Shown: one piece after another, positions 10,856-22,980 of the stretch
How the letters are laid out: each line of letters opens with the position of its first letter
How positions within the stretch are numbered: position 1 is the first letter of the stretch
Assembly (NCBI GenBank): GCA_002914845.1
Contig: JXTC01000515.1
Span: 66,542 to 130,541 of the forward strand
DNA length: 64,000 bases
From: Trema orientale
Taxonomy: Eukaryota > Streptophyta > Magnoliopsida > Rosales > Cannabaceae
Reading direction: 5' to 3'
Notes under the pieces: generated by a model
The model's database searches: none
The model's input: the letters and a program-made list of their open reading frames with translations, nothing else
What the model was told of the DNA's origin: nothing
Made by a program: the position numbers and the translations under genes

Positions 10856-11180
10856 GTTTGGTAGGAGGGAAGAGAGTGGAGGGATGGGTAAAATCTCTTG
10901 TTTGGTAAGAGAGAGAAGTGGAGGGATGAGTTCTACCTCATGCCCCTCCATTTTGATTCTTTGATGCCTCCCATTAATGGAGGATTCTAACATTGTTTTT
11001 ACTTTTTCAAGATAAGATGTCAAATATACCACTTTTAAAAATCATTTAAAAAATAATATAATGAATAATAAAAGTAAAAATTATCCATCCCTCTTATCAA
11101 ACCGCTTAAAGGATTGATATTTTCATTCCCTCATTTTCAGGCACTCTATCCTTTCTACTCCCCCTCTCCTATCAAACGCG
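10856..11180. repeat. Possible MITE
   Basis: The left side reads GTTTGGTAGGAGGGAAGAG and the right side is roughly its complement (ctctcctatcaaacgc). About 325 bp lie between, absent from the left HSP70 unit. No clear target duplication was found, so family and borders are uncertain. Confidence 0.35.
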
Positions 11181-11288
11181 GCAAACGTGGCTACATAGCT
11201 TCAAATTTCGGAATGCGATGAAATTTGGTCATTTCGGAATGCGATGAAATTTGGTCATTTGAGTGATAGGAGTGTATTAGCGTCTTGT

Positions 11289-11976
11289 TAGGGATGTCAA
11301 TTTCACCGAATGGGGTGGTGCACTGTGGTGTACCGGTCCGAATGGGGCGGACTTTCACCGTTATAAATGGTGCGGGGTATGGGACGGGGATTCCCCGTTT
11401 AATATTTAACGGGGCGGGGCGGGCTTGGGATTGAGTGTCCCGCACCGACCCCGCCCCAATTATATATAAGTTAATTCCTATTTTTTTTTATATAATAGTG
11501 ATTCAAGTAGATGTTTTTTAAAAAGGAAAAAGATCTAATAATATATAGTCATATACTAATATTTTTTGAGTTATTTGGGATTGTGTTAGCTTTATGAATG
11601 AATGATATGCTATATGATTTTAGTATTAAATATTTTATATTTGACAATTCTAACATGTTAAAATTTTATTTGAATGTGTTTTTTAGTTATTTAGGTCTAA
11701 AATTGGAATTTTCAATGAAGTTAACTTTAATTTTTATTATTTTTCGATGTAATTAGACTTTTAAAAGATTTGAACTAACATAGAATTGTTTAATTTATAC
11801 AAGACGACGATTCCAAACGGGGACCCCGATATACCAATGGGGAAATTGATCCCCGATGGGGATTCCTCGAAATTACCCCGCACCAAATAAAATGATGAAT
11901 GATGCGGGGATAGTATAGTAAAATAATAATGGGGACGGGGATGGTAAACACAAAACTCGGCCCGTTGACATCCCTA
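11289..11976. mobile_element. hAT-like non-autonomous element with 8-bp target duplication
   Basis: 688 bp. Ends TAGGGATGTCAA.. and ..TTGACATCCCTA form a 12-bp inverted repeat. Flanks CGTCTTGT (11281-11288) and CATCTTGT (11977-11984) match at 7 of 8 bases, the duplication length of hAT transposons. Subterminal regions are rich in GGGG/CCCC blocks (ggggcggggcgggc), unusual in this AT-rich window. No transposase. The left HSP70 unit keeps the empty site gattagTGTCTTGTgtgg near 7625. Confidence 0.85.
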
Positions 11977-11984
11977 CATCTTGT

Positions 11985-13440
11985 GTGTGTAAAATATATC
12001 ACGTGGTGGTATTGGCACAAGATGTTGATTAGGAGTAGCGGCATCGTCGTAGTTAGGTTGAGAGAAAAGGACACGGATAGGACTAATTTGGGTCATAGTG
12101 GACATTTTGAGGACATGCAAGTTTTTTGGATATAGATAGGACCAACATTTTAAGTTGATGGAGAGAGATATAAAAGGTTTTCAATATTGCCCTTAACTGA
12201 TAAGTGGAAGTTGGTGTGAAAATTCGATGCATTAAATGCATTTTTTCCCTCTTTTTTTCGTTTTATTCTTTTCGTCCTTTGCTAGCCATGTTCTTCCTTT
12301 CTCCCTCTTTGTTTATTTTTTTTTCTTTTCTGGCCAAAGCATTTTTAAAAAAAAGAGCGAAACTTGTTACTTGGATCTTATTTGGGAGCTTTGGCATTTA
12401 AAAGCTTGGATCTTATAAGGTAAATATATACTTTATTTCATGAAATATAACACAATCAGTGTTCAACATTAAAAGAGGTCTATAATAGTGATCTGGAAAA
12501 TATTGTGCTAAAATATTCATGTATTTTTACTAAATTATATTAATCTTCTTCATGCAATAGTGATCTAGAGGTCCCAGGTCAAGTAGTTCATGACTTCAGG
12601 ATAAGAACTACTAGGTGTGGGGTCAAAAACTACTTGACTTGAAACAGCAGGTAATAAAAATATAAATGAGGACTTAGATACACTCTTCTTCTTCGACAAT
12701 GAGGACATAAATGACGACTTTCTCGTTCTTCTTGCCAACGTCGTGGATATAGATTTCGTAGGCTCTTTCTAACCTTCAGCTAGCCTGGTTTTGTTATTCT
12801 AGGACTTTCTATCTTCCTTTAGATAAGAAGAATTAATTGAGAAGCTTAAATACGGACTTGGGTGAACAGTTTTTTAAATTTAAGAGTGGTTTTCTGTGGT
12901 TTTCGTAATCGAACATAAGGAACTTTGTATTTTAATGACAAATAAAATATAGTATGAGATAAAAAAATAAAAAAACAAATAGTAAGTTAAATCAACTAAA
13001 TAAATTTATCAAATAGACAACAGGTCGAGTTTTACTTGACCTAAAGTCAAGTACAATTTGACCTCAGTCAGGTAAATGATTCGTGATCTTATGTTATTAA
13101 AAATTTACTATGAGGTCAAGATTCATTTGACCCCATATGTCAAGAAAAATCTGACCTTAGGTCAAGTGGATCTTGACCTTTTCAGAACTTAACCTCTGCT
13201 GAAGCTAAGTGGACTTTGGGAAAATGTGTGGGGTGGAGTTATATCAGCTTTTCTATGGTGTTTGCTGAGGGTTTAATTAGGGTAATTTAGTCTTTTAACT
13301 CGTAAGGATCCCAATTTTCTGTCCTAAAAACTTATTATTAGAAGTGATCCTAAAATTGTCCACAATAGTCCAAACTAGTCCTATCTGCATCCTTTTCTCG
13401 TTAGTTGGTCATATTAATTTCGATGCGATTTTTAGGGTGG
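11985..13440. other. Intergenic DNA with repeated TTGACC/GGTCAA motifs
   Basis: No gene recognised. Between about 12570-12650 and 13020-13185, copies of GGTCAAG and its complement CTTGACC occur many times, often as near-palindromes such as cttgacctaaagtcaag. TTGACC is also a W-box core, but here the spacing looks like a decayed repeat. A small pyrimidine-rich frame at 12236-12418 is not protein-like. Confidence 0.4.
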
Positions 13441-13674
13441 GTATATGTATTTTGCGGGTCACCAATGGATTGATTTGAGTATTTATAAGAAATGGTCCTT
13501 TAGTTTACTTCATTTTGAGAAATGTGCCTTTTTAAAGCTATTTAATAAGGATTTGTACAAAAATACCCTTCTTTTCAGGTGGAGTTAAAAAGATATCTGA
13601 TTTTTGATTTTATAAACAAATATACTCATTTTTTAATTGTAATGATTTGAGATTACCATTATACATATAGTAAA

Positions 13675-14490
13675 TTACTTATTTATCACTATGATAAATT
13701 GGTATATTATTTATTTACCATAATTTAAAGAAAATTTACTAATACTATACAAGGATTAAGCAGGCAATTACTATTTTTTTTCAAATATTTAACTAAATTT
13801 ACCATCACCTTTAGATTCCACCACTTTTGGGAAGAAATTAGTCAAGAATATGTCAAGAATTCATTAAAAATGTGTCAAGAATCCATCAAGAATCTATCAA
13901 GATCACTACCGATGTCAAGAAACTGTCAAGAATCTGTCAAAAATTCATCTAGAACTCGTCAAGATCACCGCCGATGTCAAGAATCCGTCAAGATCGTCAA
14001 GAATCTGTCAAAAATTTATCAAGAATCCATCAAGATCACGGCAAACATCATGAATCATTCAAGAATCCGTCAAGATCATCAAGAATTCATCAAGAATCCA
14101 TTTTAAAAAAAGTGGTATGGTGGTAGATTTAATTAACAAGGAAAAAAAAAGTAGCATACAACTAATTTATTCACTATATACTACATATTCACCATAAAAT
14201 TATTTATTTATCACCACTATAAGGTGGTATATCACTTATTTACTATGACTTAAAAAAAAGAAATGCATATTTATCATTAAATCCGTGGTAAATTATTTAT
14301 TTACTACTATTATAAAGTGGTATATCATTTATTTACCGTTGCTTAAATTTTTTTTATCAATATTAGACAATAGCATATTTACCCTTATATATTAATAAAT
14401 TATTTATTTACCACTATTAACAAATTGCTATATCACTTATTTAGAATGACCTAAAACACAACTTACCAATGTTATACAATGACATATTTA
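13675..14490 (+). repeat. Degenerate tandem repeat (ggtatatcacttatttac type)
   Basis: Units of roughly 70-110 bases with the core ctataaagtggtatatcatttatttacc recur at about 13675-13740, 14185-14250, 14290-14345 and 14395-14460. They surround the gtcaagaatc minisatellite. The sequence is AT-rich and non-coding. Confidence 0.55.
13843..14102 (+). repeat. GTCAAGAATC-type minisatellite
   Basis: About 260 bases built from roughly 10-bp units: gtcaagaatc, atcaagaatc, gtcaagatca, gtcaaaaatt. A longer period of about 55-60 bases is visible, marked by gatcaccgccgatgtcaag. Flanks are loosely inverted (ttccaccactttt.. and ..aaaaagtggtatggtgg), suggesting the array sits inside a foldback element. An accidental 78-aa frame (13870-14106) merely translates the repeat. 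Confidence 0.8.
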
Positions 14491-16471
14491 CCACGACTTA
14501 AAAAAGTTCTCACTAATTTCCTACATTTCCCACTCTTATCAACTCACCTCAACAACATACCACATTTCCTACATATCTATATACATCTTAATTCAATGCT
14601 TATTCTAAAGCTCAATTTAATTGTAAGCAACTACTATAAGCCACTAGGATTATACATCACTACACGAGTCCTATAGAAATACTATCTGGAAAATGAGGTC
14701 CGCAAGTCGGTACTTGGTAGATGATAGTTAGTCCAATTTTCCTTTTCAGTTTTGATACTGTTCATAGCTTTTGTATTTAAAACAAGGGAAAGAGAAACAA
14801 ATACTAAGATACCATTTTCAAATCCACAAATAAGCAGGTAAAGATTGCTTTTCAAAATTAATTCTGCTTTCATGATAAATTGTCGAAAATATCACTTTTA
14901 GCATATATGAAAACAGTTTTGTAACAATTTTGTAGATTGAATTTACGATCTTTTTTGGGGCTTATAGAAATGTGACCAAATTTTGGGCCCAATTTCAGTA
15001 AATGTTCTTTTACCAAATATTATACCAAAATATCCGGTATATGTGCTTATATACTAAGTGTAAAATTTTATATACCAAGTATAAAAAATTATATACCCAG
15101 TGCAGTTTAGTACAGTAACTAAAATTGGTAGATATGTGTATCTACCAAGTATAAAAATATATATACCTGAACATTTAGCTATAAAATTTTAAAAGTAAAC
15201 ATCTACTTAATCAAATTAAAAATCTTAATCATCTATTTAAATTTCTCATCTTTCTTTTTTTTCTCGTAACTGTTTATTGCTCACAACGTAGGACTACAAC
15301 ACAACACATCAATACCAAATTGGCCATATGAAAAGAAAAAAAACCTTATATATTAATAAACTTAATCTAAAATTGATAGACTAACCACAATAATTAAGAT
15401 ATTGATCTAAAATTGATACATGCATTCAGAATATTGATATATTAATATAAAATTAATATATTGATATATGAAAATTGATCTACTAAACAACGGTCATTTT
15501 TACAAAAAATGATTAAAAAAAGGCATTTACTCAGTAGTCAATACAACGGTGAAAACTACACCCACTATCCTTTTTTTATTCACTTGTTCCAAAATATATC
15601 TTTTTTTTTTTATTTTTAAAAATTTCTACACCCCTTTTTCAAAGTACATTTTATTGCATTCCTTTTATACCCTTACTTGGTGAGAGAAACCCAAATACAC
15701 GATCACCATCGCTTCCGGCGTCTCCCATCCCTTCCACGAGTAACTATTTTTTATTCTTTTCTTTTTTTTTTTTTTTGCTCGGATATGAAGTAATTGTTGA
15801 AGAAAACAATTCAATTAGTTGAATACGGTGGACATCATCACCATCACGAGCATGGTGGAGAATGCAAAGGCTGATTCCAAGTCTGGCTGAGAAACAAGAA
15901 TTTGAAATGTGGCTAAAGTATAAGGATCATTTATTTTCCTGTCTTGTTAAGGGTGAATAATACATTTCTGGATTGCCAAATTTAGTGGTAATTTTATGTA
16001 GCATTACTCGATAGAAAATGTTTGTATGAACCCTTATTTATATGATTTTAGTATTCTTGTTCCCGTCCTTTTAGCTAAGGCAGATGAATAGTCAGGTTAT
16101 GAGCTTCGGGAATTTTTAATTTTTAGGCTTTAGAGGCAGCCGCCATAGTCTTCAACTGAAGAAGAGCTCCACCTTTAATCTTTTATTTTTATTTTCCTTG
16201 AAACTTCTTTTGACAATCTAATCTGCATTTGAATCTTTTTAGTATATTTTGTAGTTTTAACTACCGGACTGGTGTTGTGGTGAAACTTCTTCTTCTTCTT
16301 CTTTTCTTTTTTTTTTTTTTTTTTTTTTTTTTGTGTATGAATATAAATATGTTGTAGTATAGAATCTTCTTTTCATTTTGCTTGGTGGAATTATGTGTAT
16401 ATTTCATATCTAATAAAATGCTAGAAATGCTTGCAGTAGCCTCGTACGTACGTAGACTAGAAGCAGAAGGA
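14491..16471. other. Intergenic and upstream region of the reductase gene
   Basis: Mostly AT-rich. It contains repeats of ctaccaagtataaaa.. at 15020-15190, related to blocks near 7980-8080 and 25480-25560. A (CTT)n/T-tract lies at 16288-16332, about 140 bases before the reductase start codon. No convincing gene; a short His-rich frame near 15800-15870 is discussed under rejected items. Confidence 0.4.
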
Positions 16472-19400
16472 ATGGCGTCGTTTGTGGTGAACGTCGTAAC
16501 AAACACAATCAGAATATCGAGCCGCTGGATGAAAATGCCCAATCACACTCACAATCACATTTCCTCATCATCACCTATGAATATGAATATGAATATGAAT
16601 ATGAATATGAATATGGCCCCGTATGCCTCGCTCTCTGCAGCACCCGCAATACAGTCACCTAATAAATCCATTTCTAACATCCCAATCATGGTTTGCTTCG
16701 CTAACTTTAACTTTGCCTCTCATTTTCTCTTTAAGCTTTATAGGATATGACTCACTATTCCCTCCCTACTCTTTTAACCTACTTATTGCCTTTTTTAACT
16801 TGTACTGTACGTCGTGTTCATGAATTACGACTCATGTATGTATATTATATCATTATTTGGTAGAAATGAGGCAAGATAGAGTATTAAGCGAAAATGAGAG
16901 AGAAAGTCACATACATGAGAGATGGAGAATTGATAACTTGGAGATAGAATAACATATAATATAACCTTAGTACTATAATACAATACACTCATTTTTTGCA
17001 TATGGGATTATACATCATTTATCGTATTATTATTATTAAGGTTTGTATTAAGTTTGTACAACATAAGAATACCACCGAACATAATACAATACAGTGAACA
17101 AACATGCCCTGACAACACACTCTTATATTCTTGGATTTTCCTACCTTATCATCATAAGGAATGTCTTATGTATCTTGTTATCAATCAGGTAAATGGTTGT
17201 ACTGGAAAAATGGGGAAGGCTGTAATTAATGCAGCTGATTCTGCTGGTCTTGATATTGTCCCTGTATCATTCGGCTCTGAAGAAGAGTCTGGCAACACCG
17301 TGCAAGTGTGTGGGAAGGAGATCACGGTGCAAGGCCCTTCTAAAAGAGAAAGCACCCTTGCCTCCCTTTTTGATGAATATCCAAATTTGATTGTGGTGGA
17401 TTACACTGTGCCTGCAGCAGTCAATGGTATTTCCCACTAGAGATGGGGAAAAAAAAAAGATATTGGTTCTATTGTTTTGGTAAATTTTGTTTGGTAATGT
17501 TCGAGATTCCTTTTATTTTGTTTTCTGTTTTAGCTTTACATTGCCGAAGTGGAAATTTGGAATTTATGCATTAATATATTGAGGCCTAGTGGGCAGTGGC
17601 GCAGACTCTTTGCATACACGAGAGGCACTTTGCTGAACACTAACCAAGAGTAGAGGAGTTTAAGAAAGGGAATACTACTCTTGTTCTGTAGCATAACCCT
17701 TGGACCGGGAAAGATAATAAATAGCATATAATAAGATCCAATTTGCAGTCATAGGATTCAACTTGATTGACATCGGTAAAGCCAATCGTGATTCCTATGG
17801 TTGGCTGAATTTTAATATGCAGAATTTGAGTTTATTTATTAATTGTTTTTTTTTTGGGGGGGGGGGGTTGTTTCATGGAATACTACAATTCTCCATTGTG
17901 TTTGTAGTTCAACATTCTTGTTCTATGTGACTTTGCCTTTTCAGGTTCTTTAGCTTTGTTTTGCTATGGTGCAGATAATGCAGAGCTATATTGCAAAGTT
18001 GGGGTGCCGTTTGTGATGGGAACCACTGGTGGAGACAGGGATCTGTTGTATAAAACTGTTGAAAATTCCAAGGTTTATGCAGTTGTATCTCCTCAAATGG
18101 GAAAACAGGTATATCCTAATAAATGGAAAAGCAGGTAATTAGAATTGAATACCTCTATTGGTTCGAGTTGGGTTTGTATAACATGTTCTTTAATAGTCCA
18201 ATCTGTTGGTTTCTTTAGGTGGTTGCATTTCTTGCAGCAATGGAAATTATGGCTGAGCAATTTCCTGGTGCTTTCTCTGGTTATTCCCTACAGGTACTCA
18301 TCGTAAATATTTTATTATGACAATTAAAATGATGTTGATGATGATAATGATGAAGCTTAATACCTTACTTACTAGCATTTCTATCAGAAAGATTGACACT
18401 GTTATAAAAAAGAGACAGAAACATTATTAGATAATTAATTGATCAACTAGAAGGGGATAGGACTGTATGTACTACCACTTAAAAAAATAAATAGATAAAT
18501 AAAGAAAATCTTTGTCAATATAAAGTCTTTCTCACTTTACTCATCTAGTGCTACCCAAACTTAACCTTAATCAGACAGCCCTTACTATCTTCCTCAAATT
18601 CCTCCATATTCATTTGTTTGTTTCAAACCAAATTGCCCATTCATTTCCCAGTACCCCGCAGCGTTCCAAAGTAATTTACCTTTTTTATTGTGTATCAACC
18701 AAGAAAGAAACAAAGATATTATTAGTAAATAATACTATAGTTGTAGCTTATGCTTTTTATCTCACTAGTAATCATAGTGTATCATATGTATGTTGTTGGT
18801 CATTATAAACTAATTCAATTATTTAATCTAATTTTCGTTTTTTACAAACTAACTACGGTATACATACATATTTTCTGTTTTCCTTATTCTTTTTGGGATC
18901 TTATGTTCTATTGCGTGCATTTAAATATTGACTAATATGGCTGATTGATCTCTTACTTTAGTTAATGGAATCCCATCAAGCCAGCAAAGGGGACACATCA
19001 GGAACTGCCAAAGCTGTCATTTCTTGCTTCAAAAACTTGGGGGTTTCCTTTGACATGGATCAGGTGTGTTGGTGGACAATAATGGTTCTTGATAGAATAG
19101 GAAACTTTTTTTGGATCATGAAGATTACTAATCTAGATGCAGTACTTAGCCATTGTCAGCTTATTAGCCTCTTGTTGCACTGGTGGGATGATCTGGGACA
19201 TGTACATGTTCATTATCAACCACACATGATTAAGTTCGTTAGTTTCTTTCTCATGACTGAGAATTAGATAACATAAAAGATTCAGAACTAAATTAAATAG
19301 CTTCAGCCTTCAATCCAGACTGCTTAGTAGCTCTAGAAAGTTTATTTTCTTAATAGTGTTTAAGAAGCTGTTGTTTAAATTCTTTATTTTATTTCAATAA

Positions 19401-20584
19401 AGCACAAACACACTTTGTTTATTACCTGAACAGTGTGTGGGTGTGAGATCTTTCAACGAGGAAACTTATGTTCTTGAATTAAAGAAGTGACTTTGTCCTA
19501 GAAGAATGTAAAGTCATGGTTACTTCACGCTTACACATTTTTATAATATCGTCAATAAGAAATATTCCTCATTTGGGAACTATTAAGTTGACTAAATCCT
19601 ATTTGCCTTTCCATATTCTTTTATTTTATGGTTAAAGAGAAGTCTCGGCTTAGTAAATGTAAAAATGATATGTACCTAACAGTTCCATTGTTCTGATAGT
19701 GAATCCTCAGTGTTGTCTTCTGATATGATCTCTAATTTATTTTTCTTTTTTTATCCTGACATTTCTCTTAGATACAACTAATTCGGGATCCAAAGCTGCA
19801 AAGAGAGATGGTTGGAGTCCCAGACGAGCATTTATCTGGCCATGCATTTCATATGTACCACTTGACTTCACCTGATGAGACGTAATGACAGGCCTCCTTA
19901 TCTCTTTCAAACTTGCATTTTTGGCCCTCCTAATTGTTTCAGATCCTGTCCAATTCCGTCTTGGCAGACTTTCTTTTGAGTTTCAGCACAATGTTTGTGG
20001 TAGATCAATATATGCCGAAGGGACTGTCGATGCGGTGATCTTTCTCGCCAATAAGGTGCTGGCACTGGCCATTGTTCTCATGCTTTGAAATTATTACTCT
20101 GCTTCACATAATGCTTTATCTATCTTCATGTAATCAAAGTCTTGTAGCAGCTTTAAATACAATTATCTTTCGGTATTGCATTTCTACTTTTCTATCATAT
20201 TCTGTTTTTTTAGTACTTGTCCTTCTGCTGAACCTATAATCTTTGGGACGTAGGTTTCCATGAGGAATCGAATCTACATTTTTCAGTGAAAAATTGAGAT
20301 TGATTTGGTTTATCACCATCGACCGAGCCTTTTTTTTTTTTTTTTCTTTATAAATTGGAAACCTTTCTATTGTCTTCTAGTGGAATGAATGACAACCATA
20401 AATTCTCTTAAAGATGGACGCAATACTCCGAAATTTGCGTATGCTGAAAATTTTCTCTCGATTGGCATAGATCTCATTTTTGATGGAAAAGGTGGTTTTC
20501 ATGTAACAAATGCAGGTTCAGTCAAAGGCAGAGAAGCGGATTTACGACGTGATTGATGTCTTGCGAGAGGGTAACATGCGTTGA
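16472..20584 (+). CDS. DAPB: 4-hydroxy-tetrahydrodipicolinate reductase (DHDPR), plastid lysine pathway
   Basis: Catalyses the NAD(P)H-dependent reduction step after dihydrodipicolinate synthase in lysine biosynthesis. Eight GT-AG exons: 16472-16690, 17189-17426, 17975-18108, 18219-18293, 18962-19063, 19772-19881, 19968-20055, 20516-20584, giving 344 aa against about 347 in known plant forms. Exon 1 (residues 1-73) is a Ser/Asn/Met-rich probable plastid transit peptide. Residues 74-82 are the nucleotide-binding VNGCTGKMG. Then follow VDYTVPAAV, GTTGGDRDLL and ESHQASKGDTSGTAKA (225-239), the substrate/catalytic loop in its plant form (bacteria have HH..K.D.PSGTA), and the end VQSKAEKRIYDVIDVLREGNMR. 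Start chosen as MASFVVNV; in-frame ATGs at 16382, 16418 and 16427 would add an unusual leader. The MVNG junction and overall fit point to the DAPB1/2 type, not the CRR1 paralogue. Confidence 0.93.
16577..16616 (+). repeat. In-frame ATGAAT hexanucleotide repeat in DAPB exon 1
   Basis: About six ATGAAT units in succession code for Met-Asn dipeptides inside the presumed transit peptide. Six-base units keep the reading frame whatever the copy number, so length variation would alter only the targeting peptide. Confidence 0.9.
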
Positions 20585-20703
20585 GAAGCAATGCGGGTTG
20601 ATGTTGTTGTTCTGTTTAGTCTGAATGTTGGAAAATTTTGTTCCTTCACCAGTTTCGGTTAGTATTCTTGTCTCTCTGTCTTTCTGCTGGATTCAGTTTG
20701 ATA

Positions 20704-20709
20704 AATAAA
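20704..20709 (+). terminator. Poly(A) signal AATAAA of DAPB
   Basis: AATAAA 120 bases after the stop codon, in AT-rich sequence. Plausible near-upstream element for 3' end formation. Confidence 0.4.
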
Positions 20710-20719
20710 TTTTGAGAAA

Positions 20720-22731
20720 GGTTAGTTCGTAGTTGAAGGATATGTGATGCAAAACGAGAGTAAAAATTATATTTACTGTTTATTATATTATTATGTTTTA
20801 TTTTATTTTCAATAATGAGACTTTTAATCTGTCGTCGCCTCAAAACCGGGTGATGAGATTGGAAGAGAGAAAGAAAGTAACCAAAGAGATGGGCCAGCTG
20901 TATTATTTTCTTTTTTACGTTTTGTTAAATTTTGAAGTAGAATTTGGGAACCGATTAAAGACTTCATTTAGTGAAAATTTTAGAATTCTAAAATTACACT
21001 TAGTTCGACCCCGATCGAAAATTTCCGATCAAGTCAAAAAAGACCAAAATGAAAAAGACGACATCGGGAAGGCGACCGACAATGTTTGATCGGGGTTGAT
21101 ATATTTCAACTACGGTCGAAAATTCTGGTGGCTCGACTTTAGTCTAAATTTTTCGATCAGTTGCTGATCCCACTCGAAAATTTTTAACTAGGGTTGAAAC
21201 TTTTCTGCCAATGGTCAAAAATTGGTCGGAATGGTCAGAAGAGATGGTTAAATAAGCTCGATTGCTATCGAAATCTTTTGATCTCATTCGAGCAGAGGTG
21301 CCACCAAAATCGGGATTAAGATTGGCGGTGGTCGCAGAAATGGTTTGATATTTATTGGAGAAGAACATATTTTAAGGTATGTCAGAGAACAAAGTATCTA
21401 AATAATTTTACATGTATGACATATCAATAAGAATTAATTTTAAAAAACTTCATAGACAAGTCCGTTTTTCCATCATCAAGAGCTTAGTAGACGCTTAGGT
21501 GTGAATTCCCTTACAATAAAACATCCTACATGGGTAAGAGCATTTCAATTCTTACTTTCTTTAATTTTTTGACAAGAAAGCTGATTGCTTGAATTCAAGA
21601 AAGCTACATAAATGAAAGAAAATACAACTAGCTAGTCAACCAAGACTAGAAACTCAAACATGGACTTGACCAAGAATAAACATGACATGAGGAACAAGTC
21701 TTATCCACCAAATAAACACTCCTTTGTTAAGAAAAAAAAAAAAATAAATGTCACCGTTTCTTTGCTCCAAGTCATAATTTAATAATAGCGACTAGGTTAT
21801 TTTATCTTATTTTATTTTATTTTGTAATTAGTAAATACATGGTACATACATCTCAAGGAGCAAGTATTCTTACTAACTATTGAGGGTATTTATCCCTACC
21901 CAATCAAAGATCGACACGTGACGGTCACTATACATGTAAAATGACAAATCGCTTGACATCAAAATTTATTAAAGATCTAACCCTATCATAAAGGTTTGGA
22001 TTACTATAGGGAAAGTTATTATCTGCCCATGGAACCACGGAGAAACCTAATGTCTGGTTGTGGTTGGATAAATTCGCTTGATTGCTAAAGAAAGCATGAA
22101 TTTGCTCGTTTACAGATACGTCTGGAATCATATCTGATCATGTGAGATATAAACCCCACACATCTAATCAAGGTGAATAGATATCAAGTAACCGATCGTG
22201 TTATATGAGAATTATTAAGCCAATCAGAAGAATATTCTCAGCTGGTTCTCATGACACCTGATTCCTTTTCCTCAAACACCTGTACGAAAGGTCTAAACAC
22301 GCTGAGTTAATACGTGGATTCGTACTAATTTTGCCTGTACAAGCAATAGGTAAAAGCATATCACTATCTCAACGGACACATGGCCCTCTAGTGGCACCAC
22401 AAGACCCCTATAAATACTATTTCTTTCCAATACACAAGAGAGCCATCACACATATCCCCAAAACTCAACATGCCATCTACTCTTTCTCTTTTACATTCTC
22501 TATTATTTTTCTTTGAGAAGACATTAATTTTTAAAGCTATCACCCGTTCTTCTTTAGAGAATATTTGGCAGTTACATACTGATATTTTACAAAATCTTGG
22601 TAAAAAATCCATTTATGATTTTATTTAAACTGTACGGACAAGGAAGTGACGTGCTTAGGCTTTGGACAAAAATCCACACCAAATACTAGCAATTACAATA
22701 AGTTGTTTTTACATGCCCAACTCTTAATATA
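20720..22731. other. Intergenic; GGTCGAAAATT-rich tract at about 21000-21330
   Basis: No gene found. Between 21000 and 21330 variants of cgatcgaaaattt / ggtcgaaaatt and their complements recur many times in both directions, like subterminal repeat arrays of DNA transposons, but no ends or target duplication could be set. The rest is AT-rich. Confidence 0.35.
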
Positions 22732-22980
22732 CCACTGAACAAGTGACCTAATGACAGTGCTGTTATCTTAAGTGCTGAAGGTCGTAAATTCGAACGTGAG
22801 TGGCTCTCTTTGGAAGTCTTAAATGTGAAGGAGACCCCTGCTAGCCCAATGCCCATTCTTTAGGCCCAGGGTGCCCCATAGAGTCTTGGGAAACATTTTT
22901 GAATGAGATTAGAGCTTCTATGGTCACGTATAGAGAGGATAGCCACAATAGTCCCCTCATTTTATTTTTTCATAAAGAAA
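22732..22980 (+). mobile_element. tRNA-derived SINE-like retroposon with 13-bp target duplication
   Basis: Perfect direct repeats AACTCTTAATATA flank it at 22719-22731 and 22981-22993. The head contains a tRNA-like B-box region (gtaaattcgaacg near 22790) and the tail is A-rich (cataaagaaa). Length 249 bp, no coding potential. Target-duplication length and structure fit LINE-mobilised SINEs. Confidence 0.75.

Noticed and set aside
13843..14102. CRISPR-like regular repeat
   Set aside because: Units are about 10 bp, imperfect and without spacers, in a plant nuclear context; a minisatellite explains it.
15780..15875. Short frame ending EYGGHHHHHEHGGECKG
   Set aside because: The His-rich end caught the eye as metal-binding, but there is no ATG in frame after the preceding stop and no splice partner or family could be recognised.
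16382..16471. Longer N-terminus for DAPB from ATG 16382
   Set aside because: The extra residues (MVELCVYFISN..) do not look like a transit peptide and lie right behind a T-tract; ATG 16472 gives a Ser-rich plastid-type leader. Not excluded without transcripts.
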